Shown one piece after another: positions 39,087 to 48,038 of a stretch of 64,000 bases of DNA. The notes under the pieces were generated by a model. The model made no database searches. It was not told the origin of the DNA and was given only the letters and a program-made list of their open reading frames with translations. How positions within the stretch are numbered: position 1 is the first letter of the stretch; each line of letters starts with the position of its first letter. Position numbers and translations under genes: made by a program. The stretch spans positions 1,736,001-1,800,000 of the forward strand of contig NZ_CP041387.1 of assembly GCF_007005445.1 (NCBI RefSeq), given 5' to 3'. The DNA comes from Rhodopseudomonas palustris (lineage in GTDB: Bacteria > Pseudomonadota > Alphaproteobacteria > Rhizobiales > Xanthobacteraceae).

Positions 39087-40076
39087 ATGGACCTGACCCG
39101 ACGTCACGCCCTCACTGCGAGCGCCGCGCTTGCAGCCACACCGTTGCTGCGCAGCATGCCCGCCCATGCGGCGGCGCCGGTCGCCGACAAGCAGGCCCCG
39201 AGCTTTTATCGCTACCGGGTCGGCGACGCCCAGGTGAACGTGATCTCCGACGGCATCAACACCTTCCCGCTGTCCGACGGCTTCGTCATCAACGTCATGA
39301 AAGACGAGGTCAGCGAAGCGCTGGAAGCCTCATTCCTGCCGAAGGACAAGGTTTCGATCCAGTTCGCGCCGCTGGTGATCAACACGGGCGGCAAGCTGGT
39401 GGTGGTCGACACCGGCAACGGTCCCGGCGCGTTCGCGTCCAGCAAGGGCAATGTCGGCCAGTTCGCCAGCAACGTGACGGCTGCAGGGTTCGATCCGAAG
39501 GCGGTCGATCTGGTGGTGATCTCGCATTTCCACGCCGACCACATCAACGGCCTGCTCGACGCCTCCGGCAAGCCGGCGTTTCCGAACGCCGAGGTGCTGG
39601 TGCCGGCGGCGGAGTGGAAATATTTCATGGACGACGGCGAGATGAGCCGCGCGCCTTCGGGGCGGATGCAGAGCGTGTTTCAGACCGCGCGAAAAGTGTT
39701 CGACACCGGGCTCAACAAGAAGGTCACGCCCTACGAGTGGGGCAAGGACGTCGCGCCGGGCCTTTTGGCTGTCGAGACCCGTGGCCACACCCCGGGGCAC
39801 ACCTCGTTCGTGCTGTCGTCCGGATCGGACAAGGTGTTCATCCAGTCCGACGTCACCAATCTGCCGGCGCTGTTCGTCGCGCATCCGGGCTGGCACCTGA
39901 TGTTCGATCAGGATCCGGCGATGGCCGAGACCACCCGCCGCAAGACCTACGACATGCTCGCCGCCGAGAAGATGCGGGTGCAGGGCTTCCATTTCCCGTT
40001 CCCGGCGATGGGCCACGTCGCCAAGGACGGCGACGGCTACCGGCTGGTGCCGGCGCCATGGAGTCCAGTAATCTGA
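39087..40076 (+). CDS. Exported metallo-beta-lactamase-fold hydrolase (Tat leader)
   Basis: 329-residue MBL-fold enzyme. The leader TRRHALTASAALAATPLL followed by AHA is Tat-like (twin Arg), with export to the periplasm expected. The zinc motif is HFHADH (ISHFHADHINGLLD), with further ligands in GHTPGHTSF, SDVTNL and FHFPFPAMGH. Overall sequence resembles the quorum-quenching lactonase/alkylsulfatase-like MBL groups, but substrate cannot be assigned. It converges on the next hydrolase with a 3-bp gap. Confidence 0.88.
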   Translation: MDLTRRHALTASAALAATPLLRSMPAHAAAPVADKQAPSFYRYRVGDAQVNVISDGINTFPLSDGFVINVMKDEVSEALEASFLPKDKVSIQFAPLVINTGGKLVVVDTGNGPGAFASSKGNVGQFASNVTAAGFDPKAVDLVVISHFHADHINGLLDASGKPAFPNAEVLVPAAEWKYFMDDGEMSRAPSGRMQSVFQTARKVFDTGLNKKVTPYEWGKDVAPGLLAVETRGHTPGHTSFVLSSGSDKVFIQSDVTNLPALFVAHPGWHLMFDQDPAMAETTRRKTYDMLAAEKMRVQGFHFPFPAMGHVAKDGDGYRLVPAPWSPVI

Positions 40077-40079
40077 CGA

Positions 40080-40985
40080 TCAGGCTTGCCTGAGAAAGGC
40101 GCTTGCACGCGCGCGGACCTCGTCGAGGTGGGTGAACAGGCTGACGTGTTCGCCGCCTTCGATCGTCATCAGCTCGCCGCGCGGGGACTCCCGCGCGACG
40201 CGTTCGCCGTGCGCGAACGGTACGATACGATCCGCAGTGCCATGGATCGCGAGTAGTGGCGGCACAAGGCGCGCGGCGTCGATCGGCGGCATCGTGGCGA
40301 ACGTGGCGGTGTCGCTGAGCGTTCCGGGCAGACGCTCCGCCATCCGCACGAACACACTGGTCTGCAGCGCCGCAAGCATCGCGCTTGCCGACGGATCGGC
40401 CAGCGTTCGCGCTCGCACGACCGGATCCGGAATAGCCCGCTCGGCAGACCTTTCCGGATGGCGCGCGGCTCGCCGCGCCAGCCAGGCGGTCAGCCACGGC
40501 AGCCGTGCCATCCAGCGCATCATTGGCAGCCGTGACCGGACCTCCGTGGGGATAGCCAGAGTGCCGGTGCAGCACGATACAAGAACTACGGCTGCACAGC
40601 GGTCGGGATGGCGGAGGGCGAAGTGCAGTGCCGACGGGCCGCCCGCCGAGACGGCGATCACTGCGGCGCGCTCGATCGCCAGCGTGTCGAGCAGTGCCGC
40701 GTAGAGATCGGCCTGCGCGCTCGGGGACGTGCCGCTCGATTGCGGCGTGCCGAGATAGCCGGGCCGCGACAGAGCCAGCACGCGATGCGCCGGAGCGTCG
40801 CCGAGCACCGCGCGGCCGAGCAGCAGGCTCTGGTCGTAGCCGCCCATGCCGCCGTGCAAAGCAAGCACGGCCGGACCGTCGCCCCAATGAGCGAGTTCGA
40901 TCGGCCCGCGCGCGGTCTGAACGAGCGTGGCCGCGGGCAGGGCGAGCGGCAGCGCGCCGCCGCCCCAGGTCTGGGGAGTCGTCAT
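40080..40985 (-). CDS. Alpha/beta hydrolase
   Basis: 301-residue alpha/beta-hydrolase without a signal peptide. The nucleophile serine is in VIAVSAGGPS (G is replaced by V before the nucleophile elbow), the acid in IHGTADRI and the base in GGEHVSLF. The N-terminal HGGMGGYDQS loop supplies the oxyanion hole. The substrate is unknown; cap-domain sequence does not match a class I recognise. GAGG lies before ATG 40985. Confidence 0.85.
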   Translation of the reverse strand: MTTPQTWGGGALPLALPAATLVQTARGPIELAHWGDGPAVLALHGGMGGYDQSLLLGRAVLGDAPAHRVLALSRPGYLGTPQSSGTSPSAQADLYAALLDTLAIERAAVIAVSAGGPSALHFALRHPDRCAAVVLVSCCTGTLAIPTEVRSRLPMMRWMARLPWLTAWLARRAARHPERSAERAIPDPVVRARTLADPSASAMLAALQTSVFVRMAERLPGTLSDTATFATMPPIDAARLVPPLLAIHGTADRIVPFAHGERVARESPRGELMTIEGGEHVSLFTHLDEVRARASAFLRQA

Positions 40986-41017
40986 GACAGGCCTCGTTTG
41001 TCGGGCTTAGCCCGCGA

Positions 41018-41563
41018 TCAGGCCGCGAGCCGCGGGGCGAGGTGGCGGATCAGCGCCACCGCTTCCGGCGGCGGCTTCTGCTCGACCCGGCGATACACCC
41101 GGCCGTCGCGGGTGCGGGTCATCAGGCCGGTGTCGCACATCATGCGGCGCAGCAGGGCGTGATCGCCGAAGCCGTGATGGCCGAGCAGCAGCTCGTTGAG
41201 CTGCTTCTCGCTCATCTCGCGTCCCGCCGGCACCCGCGACCACATCACCCACAGGCAGAGCAGGCGATGGCTGGCCTTCTTCGGCCACCGGGCGAGACCA
41301 CCGCCTGTATCGAAGTAACGGGTCGCCTGCGCGACCTTCTGCAGATCGGCCACCGATTCAGGTTCGGGCTGGCGTTGCAGCCGCTGCTCGGCGTCGAACT
41401 GCGCGCGAAAATGCTGGAAGTTGCGGTAGCCGGCCGAGCGCGCCAGCAGGTTCAGCATCTCGACATGGCCGAGCTTGTGACCCTGGGCGTCAAGCTCGCG
41501 GTTGAGCGCACGCGCCAGCGCGGAGACATCCTGGGTGGCGAAGGGGAAAGCAGTTCTGGTCAT
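41018..41563 (-). CDS. DUF2087 domain protein
   Basis: 181 residues, soluble, Arg-rich. The C-terminal half shows the DUF2087 pattern: ARWPKKASHRLLCLWVMW, a helix-turn-helix-like stretch EKQLNELLLGHHGFGDHALLRRMMCDTGLMTRTRDGRVYRRV. The N-terminal half (ALNRELDAQGHKLGHVEMLNLLARSAGYRNFQH) resembles the helical domain often found with it. DUF2087 is frequently fused to transcription-factor domains and may bind nucleic acid, but no function is established. GAGG lies before ATG 41563. Confidence 0.78.
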   Translation of the reverse strand: MTRTAFPFATQDVSALARALNRELDAQGHKLGHVEMLNLLARSAGYRNFQHFRAQFDAEQRLQRQPEPESVADLQKVAQATRYFDTGGGLARWPKKASHRLLCLWVMWSRVPAGREMSEKQLNELLLGHHGFGDHALLRRMMCDTGLMTRTRDGRVYRRVEQKPPPEAVALIRHLAPRLAA

Positions 41564-42011
41564 GACCTCATCCTCGATCGTGCCGAACGATGAATGTCGT
41601 TGGTCGCTGACTTACGACGGCGGCACGGGACAAGTGTCTGCCGATCAAGGAAACAGGCAGGTTTAGCTTCCCCGAGGGGACAGCGACGCCTTGGTGAACT
41701 GCCGACCAGTGCGCGGGGAAATACAGCCCAATAGTGCGCTTGGCAAGCCGTGCGTGCGGCAGCGTCGTCATGAGCGAGACCGAGATCTGCGCGCGCCATG
41801 GGTTGACCTGGTACGTAACCGCTCCTATCAACGCGCCATGCTCAACGCGCTCACCACCGCCAAAGCCCGCCGCCGCAGTCCCGCGGCATGGGCTGACGCG
41901 CGCGTCTGACAGCGTCGTCCCTGCCGCCGGTTACGGTCCGCGGCAGGTGAGCCTCACATCCCCCTTACGCGCATCGATCCGGCGGCTCCCGTTCAAACCA
42001 GGAGCCTTTCG
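41564..42011. other. 448-bp gap before PaiB-like gene
   Basis: No gene is supported: the short open frames on both strands lack ribosome sites and family-like sequence. It should carry the divergent promoters of the DUF2087 and PaiB-like genes. Base composition around 41620-41720 is less GC-rich than the flanks. No repeats or hairpins stood out. Confidence 0.4.
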
Positions 42012-42677
42012 ATGTATGCGCCACCCCAGTTCAAGCCCGACCGGTCCGCCTGCCTTGCGTTTGCGGCGGCGCGCGGTTTCGGCCTCGCTTGCGCCCATGA
42101 CGCCGCCGGGCCGATCGCTTCGCCGCTGCCGTTCGCGATCCAATATGCCAGCGACGGCACACCGCTGTTGTCGTTCCACATCGCGCGCAACAACCCGCTG
42201 GCGCGCTGCGCCGACGCCCGCACCCCGTGGCTGATGGCGGTGACCGCCGGTCATGCCTATGTGTCGGCCGACTGGTACGCATCGCCGGACCAGGTGCCGA
42301 CCTGGCTGTATCGCAACGTGCAACTGACCGGCCCGGCGGCTGTGATGTCGGCCAGCGAACTGGAGGCGCAGCTCGACGACGTCAGCGCCGTGTTCGAGAC
42401 CGCGCTGGCGCCGAAGCGGCCGTGGACCATGGCCAAGATGGCGGCCGGCCGGCGCAATGCGATGAAGCAGGCGATCGTCGGGGTGATGATGCGGGTGGAT
42501 TCGGTGGCGGGCAGTTTCAAGCTCAACCAGCACAAGTCCGACGCCGATCACGTCGCGGTCGCCACCGCGCTGGCGCGTCAGCCCGACCCCGGCTCGCAGG
42601 AAATAGCGGCCGAGATGGTCGCGCTGCGGCCGCATCTGGATTACACCGTGCCGGCACTCGCCGGCGAACCCGCTTGA
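42012..42677 (+). CDS. PaiB-like FMN-binding regulator/oxidoreductase
   Basis: 221-residue PaiB-family protein with the split-barrel flavin fold. The family pattern is clear: MYAPPQFKPD at the N-terminus, SPLPF, SFHIARNNPL, AYVSADWYASPDQVPTWLYRNVQLTG, and FKLNQHKSDADH near the C-terminus. In Bacillus PaiB was reported as a negative regulator of sporulation and protease genes; elsewhere heme or flavin binding has been shown, and the role is unsettled. AGGAG precedes ATG 42012. argC follows after 14 bp, so the two are probably co-transcribed. Confidence 0.9.
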   Translation: MYAPPQFKPDRSACLAFAAARGFGLACAHDAAGPIASPLPFAIQYASDGTPLLSFHIARNNPLARCADARTPWLMAVTAGHAYVSADWYASPDQVPTWLYRNVQLTGPAAVMSASELEAQLDDVSAVFETALAPKRPWTMAKMAAGRRNAMKQAIVGVMMRVDSVAGSFKLNQHKSDADHVAVATALARQPDPGSQEIAAEMVALRPHLDYTVPALAGEPA

Positions 42678-42691
42678 TCAAGGAGCGATAA

Positions 42692-43687
42692 ATGACCCTG
42701 ACCGACAGCACCAATCCAGGCCAGACGCGGGCTGCGAGCGGCAAGCCGGTGGTGTTCATCGACGGCGCTGCCGGCACCACCGGGCTCGGCATCCGCGAGC
42801 GGCTGGCCCGCCACGGCCAGGTCACCGTTAAGGACATCGCCGAGGACAAGCGTAAGGACGCCGCCGCCAAGCGGGCGCTGATGGCCGAGGTCGACCTCGT
42901 CATCCTGTGCCTGCCTGACGATGCCGCCAAGGAGACCGTGGCGCTGATCGACGAGCTCGGTGCGGCCGGCCCGAAGGTGCTCGACGCCTCGACCGCCTTC
43001 CGGGTCGCGCCGGACTGGGTCTATGGCTTCGCCGAACTGGCGCCGGACCAGGCCGACAACATCCGCGCCGCCAAGAAGGTGGCCAATCCCGGCTGCTACC
43101 CGACCGGCGGCATCGCGCTGCTGCGGCCGCTGGTCGACGCCGGTCTGCTGCCGGCCGACTATCCGGTGACGATCAACGCCGTCAGCGGTTATTCCGGTGG
43201 CGGCAAGTCGATGATCGCGGCCTACGAGGCCGGTACCGCGCCGGCGTTCGAGCTGTATGGCCTCGGCTTCGCGCACAAGCATCTACCCGAAACCGAGAAG
43301 TACTCGGCCCTGTCGCGGCGGCCGATCTTCATCCCCTCGGTCGGCAATTTCCGCCAGGGCATGCTGGTGTCGGTGCCGCTGCATCTCGACACGCTGCCCG
43401 GCAAGCCCGCGGTCGCCGACCTCCATGCCGCGCTGGCGCAGCGCTATGCCGGCAGCACCTATGTGTCGGTGCCGCCGCTCGATGCTGCGCCGTACGCCGG
43501 CGGCCGGATCGAGCCGGAAGCGCTCAACGACACCAATCGGCTCGAACTCTACGTCTTCGGCAGCGACACGCACCGCCAGGCGGTGCTGGTGGCGCGGCTC
43601 GACAATCTCGGCAAGGGCGCCTCCGGTGCCGCGGTGCAGAACATGCGACTGATGCTGGGCTTGCCCGACACCGGTGGGGTCGACTAG
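42692..43687 (+). CDS. argC: N-acetyl-gamma-glutamyl-phosphate reductase (type 2)
   Basis: NADPH-dependent third step of arginine biosynthesis. 331 residues. The NADP motif is [12 protein letters not shown] and the catalytic cysteine is in [22 protein letters not shown], with histidine in HLPE, completes the active site. Length and the shorter N-terminus fit the type 2 (proteobacterial) class of ArgC. AAGGAG precedes the ATG. No other arg genes are in the window. Confidence 0.96.
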   Translation: MTLTDSTNPGQTRAASGKPVVFIDGAAGTTGLGIRERLARHGQVTVKDIAEDKRKDAAAKRALMAEVDLVILCLPDDAAKETVALIDELGAAGPKVLDASTAFRVAPDWVYGFAELAPDQADNIRAAKKVANPGCYPTGGIALLRPLVDAGLLPADYPVTINAVSGYSGGGKSMIAAYEAGTAPAFELYGLGFAHKHLPETEKYSALSRRPIFIPSVGNFRQGMLVSVPLHLDTLPGKPAVADLHAALAQRYAGSTYVSVPPLDAAPYAGGRIEPEALNDTNRLELYVFGSDTHRQAVLVARLDNLGKGASGAAVQNMRLMLGLPDTGGVD

Positions 43688-43752
43688 CGGATCGCTCTCA
43701 GCATTGCGGCTCGCGGTTTCGCGACCGGGAGCCGCGTCACTCGGAAATCGAC

Positions 43753-44352
43753 ATGACCCAAGCTTTCGACGACGACACGCTGCGGTTCTACCGCGGCAAC
43801 GCCACCGCTTACGCCGAGCGCCAGCCACGCAGCGTGACGCTGACCAAGTTTCTGGGCGAACTGCCGGCGGGCGCCAGGATCCTCGAACTCGGCTGCGGGG
43901 CCGGCTACCAGGCCGAAGCGATGCTCGCGGCCGGCTTCGACGTCGACGCCACCGACGGCTCCCCGGAACTCGCCGCTGAGGCTTCGCGCCGGCTCGGGCG
44001 ACCGGTCCGCACGATGCTGTTCCATCAGCTCGACGCGATCGACGCTTACGACGCCGTTTGGGCTCACGCCTGCCTGTTGCACGTGCCGCGGGACGAGCTG
44101 GCCGACGTCCTGAAGCTGATCTGGCGGGCGCTGAAGCCTGGCGGACTGTTCTATGCCAGCTACAAGTCCGGCGACAGCGAGGGGCGGGACAAGCTCGCGC
44201 GCTACTACAATTACCCGTCCGAGGAGTGGCTTCGTGGGCGTTATGCGGAAGCTGGCACTTGGGCATCGGTCGCGGTCGAGACCAGCGAAGGCAAGGGGTT
44301 CGACCAGGAACTTGCTCGGTTCCTTCATGTAACGGTACGGAAGCCGGAGTGA
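43753..44352 (+). CDS. Class I SAM-dependent methyltransferase
   Basis: 199-residue methyltransferase of the UbiE/MenG-like fold. Motif I is ILELGCGAGYQAEAML; the acidic residue of motif II is in DVDATDGSPELA; post-I VWAHACLLHVPRDEL matches class I core. The substrate is unknown. It follows argC by 65 bp in the same direction and could be co-transcribed, although no functional link to arginine synthesis is apparent. Confidence 0.9.
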   Translation: MTQAFDDDTLRFYRGNATAYAERQPRSVTLTKFLGELPAGARILELGCGAGYQAEAMLAAGFDVDATDGSPELAAEASRRLGRPVRTMLFHQLDAIDAYDAVWAHACLLHVPRDELADVLKLIWRALKPGGLFYASYKSGDSEGRDKLARYYNYPSEEWLRGRYAEAGTWASVAVETSEGKGFDQELARFLHVTVRKPE

Positions 44353-44390
44353 CTGCTTACCGTCACTGAGTTCCCAGGCGACTGTGCAAA

Positions 44391-44583
44391 GTGAGACACC
44401 GTGTTGCTGTTGCGTCTCACCAAGTCGGCTGCTGTTCAGTTAGCGTACGGTTAGTACCCGGGCCGCAACATATGCGATTAGTTTGCAGTGATAATTGAGT
44501 GAGTTGTGCCGGGCGTCCTTGCCAGCGCCCGGCGACCTGAGCCAAGCTCTTAAGCGGGAGGCCGAAGGCAGGATCGCCTTCGG
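44391..44583 (+). other. Hairpin-rich leader region upstream of radical SAM gene
   Basis: Within the 255-bp gap before the radical SAM gene lie three inverted repeats: GTGAGAC / GTCTCAC (44391-44420), GCCGGGCG / CGCCCGGC (44508-44533, 10-base loop) and CCGAAGGC / GCCTTCGG (44562-44583, 6-base loop). The last ends 24 bases before the ATG. No known riboswitch class was recognised; a terminator for the upstream gene, a structured 5' UTR or a small RNA are possible. Confidence 0.5.
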
Positions 44584-44607
44584 TTGCGAGAGCAGGCGAG
44601 GGCGGCA

Positions 44608-46404
44608 ATGGCGAGTGTGCAACCGGCGGCGCGGCCGTCGAAGCGGTTCCAGATCGAACTGATCAAACCGTCGCATTACGATGACGACGGCTACGTCATT
44701 CAGTGGTTCAGGTCCTTCATACCCTCAAACTCACTGGCGGTGGTTTACAGCCTGGTGGAGGACGCCCGGCAGCGCCGAGCGTTGGGCGACGTTGAGATCG
44801 ACATTACCGCTGCCGACGAGATCAATACCCGGACGCGCATTCCGCAGATCATCGAGCGGTTCCGGGCCCAAGACTTCTTCGGGCTGGTGTTCATCGTCGG
44901 GGTGCAGTCCAATCAGTTCCCGCGCGCGATGGACATCGCCCGTCCGCTGCGGGCTGCCGGCGTGCCGGTGGCGATCGGCGGCTTCCACGTCTCCGGCTGC
45001 ATCGCTATGCTCCCCGGGATCCAGCCCGATCTGCAGCAGGCGCTCGATCTCGGCGTCACGTTGTACGCCGGCGAGCTCGAAGGCCGCTGCGACGAGCTGC
45101 TGCGCGACGCTGCCGGCGGCGCGCTGAAGCCGCTGTACAACTACCTGAACGACCTGCCGTGCCTGGAAGGCGCGCCGACGCCGGTGCTGCCGCGCAAATT
45201 CCTCAAGGGCACGTTCAGCCTGCAGACCTCGTTCGATGCCGGCCGCGGCTGTCCGTATCAGTGCTCGTTCTGCACCATCATCAACGTCCAGGGCCGCAAA
45301 TCGCGCGGCCGCAGCGCCGACGATATCGAGCGCTTGGTGCGCGCCAACATGGCGCAGGGCGTCAACTGGTTCTTCATGACCGACGACAACTTCGCCCGCA
45401 ACAAGGACTGGGAGGTGATCCTCGACCGGCTCGCCGCGCTGCGCCGCGAATTTGGCGCGACCGAGCAGAAGGACATCAAGCTGGTGATCCAGGTCGACAC
45501 GTTGTGCCACAAGATCGACGGCTTCATCGAAAAGGCGCGGGCGGCCGGCGTTGTCCGGACGTTCCTTGGTCTCGAAAGTATCAACCCGCAGAATCTCGCC
45601 TCGGCCAAGAAACGCCAGAACAAGATCACCGAATATCGCCAGATGCTGCTGGCCTGGAAAAAGGCCGGGGTGATCACTTATGCGGGCTACATTCTCGGTT
45701 TCCCGCACGACACCCCGGAGAGCATCGCCGAGGACATCGCGATCATCCAGAAGGAGCTGCCGCTCGACATCCTGGAGTTCTTCTGCCTGACGCCGTTGCC
45801 GGGCTCCGAGGATCACCAGCGCCTGTTCAAGCAGGGCGTGGCGATGGACAGCGATCTCAACCGGTTCGATATCGAGCACGTGGTCACGCCGCACCCGAAA
45901 ATGAGCCGGCAGGAGTGGCAGCGCGCGTATCTCAAGGCTTGGGAGTTGTACTATTCGGCCGAGCACATCGAACGGATGATGCGCCGCGCCGCGGCGACCG
46001 GTGTCGGCGTGTCGCGGTTGGCGTCGATGATCTTCCTGTTCTCGTCGATGGTGCGGATCGAGAAGGTGCACCCGCTGCAGGGTGGCATCATCCGGCTGAA
46101 ATATCGGCTGGACCGCCGCCCGTCGCTGCCGGTCGAGCCGGCGCTGGTGTTCTATCCGAAGCTGATCGCCGAGGGCGCGCGCAAGCTGGTGCAGAACGTC
46201 CGGCACTGGTTCTGGATCGACGGGCTGCGCCGCAAGATTCGCAACGACCCGAACCGGCTGAGCTACACCGACACCGCGATCACCCCGGTCGGCGACCACG
46301 AGGTCGAAGAGCTGGAGCTGTTCACCCACACCCAGGCCGCCCAGGACGCGGTGGAGCACATCCGCAAGATCAACCAGCTCACCCACGCCAAGTCGGTGGC
46401 GTAG
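44608..46404 (+). CDS. Radical SAM protein with N-terminal B12-binding-like domain
   Basis: 598-residue radical SAM enzyme. The [4Fe-4S] motif is C215xxxC219xxC222 (RGCPYQCSFC) in the canonical spacing. Residues about 10-180 resemble a cobalamin-binding Rossmann domain, but no DxHxxG motif is seen, so cobalamin binding is not supported. The core contains the MTDDNF, FLGLESI and GYILGFPHDTPES features of the large B12-radical SAM group. The C-terminal ~200 residues are basic and specific to this subgroup. The substrate is unknown. ATG 44608 (GAGG upstream) is preferred to a TTG 24 bases earlier, which falls beside the hairpin. Confidence 0.88.
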   Translation: MASVQPAARPSKRFQIELIKPSHYDDDGYVIQWFRSFIPSNSLAVVYSLVEDARQRRALGDVEIDITAADEINTRTRIPQIIERFRAQDFFGLVFIVGVQSNQFPRAMDIARPLRAAGVPVAIGGFHVSGCIAMLPGIQPDLQQALDLGVTLYAGELEGRCDELLRDAAGGALKPLYNYLNDLPCLEGAPTPVLPRKFLKGTFSLQTSFDAGRGCPYQCSFCTIINVQGRKSRGRSADDIERLVRANMAQGVNWFFMTDDNFARNKDWEVILDRLAALRREFGATEQKDIKLVIQVDTLCHKIDGFIEKARAAGVVRTFLGLESINPQNLASAKKRQNKITEYRQMLLAWKKAGVITYAGYILGFPHDTPESIAEDIAIIQKELPLDILEFFCLTPLPGSEDHQRLFKQGVAMDSDLNRFDIEHVVTPHPKMSRQEWQRAYLKAWELYYSAEHIERMMRRAAATGVGVSRLASMIFLFSSMVRIEKVHPLQGGIIRLKYRLDRRPSLPVEPALVFYPKLIAEGARKLVQNVRHWFWIDGLRRKIRNDPNRLSYTDTAITPVGDHEVEELELFTHTQAAQDAVEHIRKINQLTHAKSVA

Positions 46405-46425
46405 TCGGCCGCTGCTTGTTCTCGT

Positions 46426-46561
46426 CATTCCGGGGCGCGCGCCAGCGCGAACCCGGAATCTCGCGGTGATCGCCAAGGAAGATGCCGCAAGGTGCGCGGC
46501 GGCGCCGTGCACAAGCACGTCGAGATTCCGGGTTCACGCGCTGCGCTCGCGCCCCGGAATG
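46426..46561. repeat. Composite palindromic intergenic repeat
   Basis: 136 bp with perfect nested inverted repeats: outer CATTCCGGGGCGCG (46426-46439) / CGCGCCCCGGAATG (46548-46561), inner GAACCCGGAATCTCG (46449-46463) / CGAGATTCCGGGTTC (46521-46535). The terminal sequence also occurs at 58910-59013. Starts 22 bp after the radical SAM gene stop. Confidence 0.85.
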
Positions 46562-46647
46562 ATTCCGAGCACCTTTCGGATCTGTTCTCAAGTTTCCGCC
46601 GTCATGCTTAAATCGCTCCGTTCCATTCAAACGGCTTTGGAGGCGGA

Positions 46648-47010
46648 ATGACGGTGGCTCCTGTGCTGGTGATCCTCAGCGCGGCGACGGCGTTGGGGTT
46701 GTATCTCGGGCTGCTCTATCTGCGCGGCGAGCGGAAGCAGGGGCTGGTGGCGCTGCATCTGTTGCTCGGCTTCGCGGGACTGGAAACTTTGGTGATGCTG
46801 CTGCATGGCACCCCCGACGGAACCCCGGCGGCCGGCAGTATCAGCTTCGGAAAAGTCGCAGTGGGTTTGTTCGCGGTCTCGGCATTTTCAGGCTTCATCG
46901 CGGCGTTGGCGCGGCGGTCGCCGGTTGCCGCCAATGTGCTCCTCGGCACCCACATCACGGTCGGGCTCGCCGGCTTCGCGCTGCTGCTGGCCTGGGTGTC
47001 GGGGACGTAG
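46648..47010 (+). CDS. Small four-helix membrane protein, function unknown
   Basis: 120 residues with four predicted membrane segments and short loops. No motif or family is recognised beyond an 'integral membrane' pattern conserved in composition only. GGAGG lies just before ATG 46648. It stands between a palindromic repeat and the convergent GntR gene (29 bp), so it is probably monocistronic. Confidence 0.7.
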   Translation: MTVAPVLVILSAATALGLYLGLLYLRGERKQGLVALHLLLGFAGLETLVMLLHGTPDGTPAAGSISFGKVAVGLFAVSAFSGFIAALARRSPVAANVLLGTHITVGLAGFALLLAWVSGT

Positions 47011-47039
47011 CGCACACGCATTGGCCGCCGGTGTCGGCC

Positions 47040-47738
47040 TCAGCGGGCGGCGGAGAGAACTTCGTCGTCGTCCGTCGGCACAGGTGCGGACTTCAATTGC
47101 GCCTCCTGTTCGATCAGCCGCAGCGTCTGCGCCAGATGGCGCTCGGTGGTCGCAACCACGCCGTCGCGATCGCGACCTCGATACAGCGCCAGCAGTTCGG
47201 CGTGGTCGCGATTGTTCATGTCGCGGATGTCGGGATCGGCGAACAGCGACAGCACCACGTAAGGCGAGGCGGCGTGGGCCAGATTGTAGACCACGCCGCC
47301 GAGCCGGCCGCTGGTGGTGTTGCCGGTCAGGGCGGCATGAAACTCCTCGTTGAGGCCGGCCCAGCTCTGCGCCGACACCTTGCCGCACATCTTGCGATAG
47401 CAGACCTCGGCGCGGGCCAGATCGTCTTCGGTGATGCGATCGAAGGTGCGGGCGGCCAACAGTGGCTCCAGCCGGATCCGCATCTGGTAGATTTCCTGGA
47501 CGTCGTCCAGTGTCAGCCCGCGCACCACGGCGCCGCGCCTTGCGTCGAGCGAGATCAGCCCTTCGGACAGCAAGTCCCGAAACGCTTCCCGCACCGGCGT
47601 GGTGCTGACCTCGAGCTGGCGCGCGATCTCCTCCTGGCGCAGCCGAGTTCCGGCCGGGTAGCGCCCTTGCAGAATCTTGGTCCGCAGATCGAGCAGGACA
47701 TGCTGGCGGACCGTCGTTGGCTGTCCGCGTCTCCGCAT
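47040..47738 (-). CDS. GntR-family (FadR/FCD) transcriptional regulator
   Basis: 232-residue regulator. An N-terminal winged helix (about 10-75) has EEIARQLEVSTTPVREAFRDL, the GntR signature, and the C-terminal helical FCD ligand domain (about 85-220) carries the metal/ligand residues of that group (MRIRLEP, NEEFHAAL, NNRDHAELL). Divergent from the ABC-importer/amidase genes across 300 bp containing a perfect 15-base palindrome. It most probably represses that operon until its substrate or a breakdown product binds. Confidence 0.93.
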   Translation of the reverse strand: MRRRGQPTTVRQHVLLDLRTKILQGRYPAGTRLRQEEIARQLEVSTTPVREAFRDLLSEGLISLDARRGAVVRGLTLDDVQEIYQMRIRLEPLLAARTFDRITEDDLARAEVCYRKMCGKVSAQSWAGLNEEFHAALTGNTTSGRLGGVVYNLAHAASPYVVLSLFADPDIRDMNNRDHAELLALYRGRDRDGVVATTERHLAQTLRLIEQEAQLKSAPVPTDDDEVLSAAR

Positions 47739-48038
47739 CGTTCACTCCCCTGATTGCCTTCGGCTCGTCGCGACCGCCCGGCGGCTCGTCCAGGTTGTCG
47801 CGCAGCCGCCGTTCGATCCCGCAATATCACAGTTCGGCTCGGGATCGCTGCCGCATCGCTGTGCATTATGCACAATGCATTACAGTCGCCGGCAGACGCC
47901 GGCACGCAGCGGCGGCGTTCGAGGCGAGAGCGGGTGACGTCGCGCTAATCGTTGTGGCGCAACGGAAACTGATGCTTCTGCGACTTTGGTTGGGGTGCTG
48001 GCATGGCCTTTGCAAAGCATTCGCAAAGGAGCAAATCC
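47739..48038. other. Divergent control region between GntR and ABC importer genes
   Basis: 300 bp without a gene. Notable is an AT-richer core around 47820-47885 holding the palindrome listed separately. The ABC ATPase gene has a strong ribosome site (AAAGGAGC) at its end. Confidence 0.5.
47860..47874. promoter_or_regulatory. Perfect palindrome, candidate GntR operator
   Basis: TGTGCATTATGCACA is a perfect palindrome about its central base (7-bp arms). It overlaps a second dyad TGCATT / AATGCA (47862-47879). Position between the divergent GntR and importer genes, and the short palindromic form usual for FadR-type operators, make it the likely binding site. Confidence 0.6.

Noticed and set aside
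44391..44607. Cobalamin riboswitch before a B12-type radical SAM gene
   Set aside because: The gene context suggested it, but no convincing B12 box or conserved core was seen, and the protein lacks a DxHxxG motif.
44731..46518. A 595-residue antisense open frame over the radical SAM gene
   Set aside because: Composition and lack of motifs mark it as a shadow; the sense gene has CxxxCxxC and family blocks.
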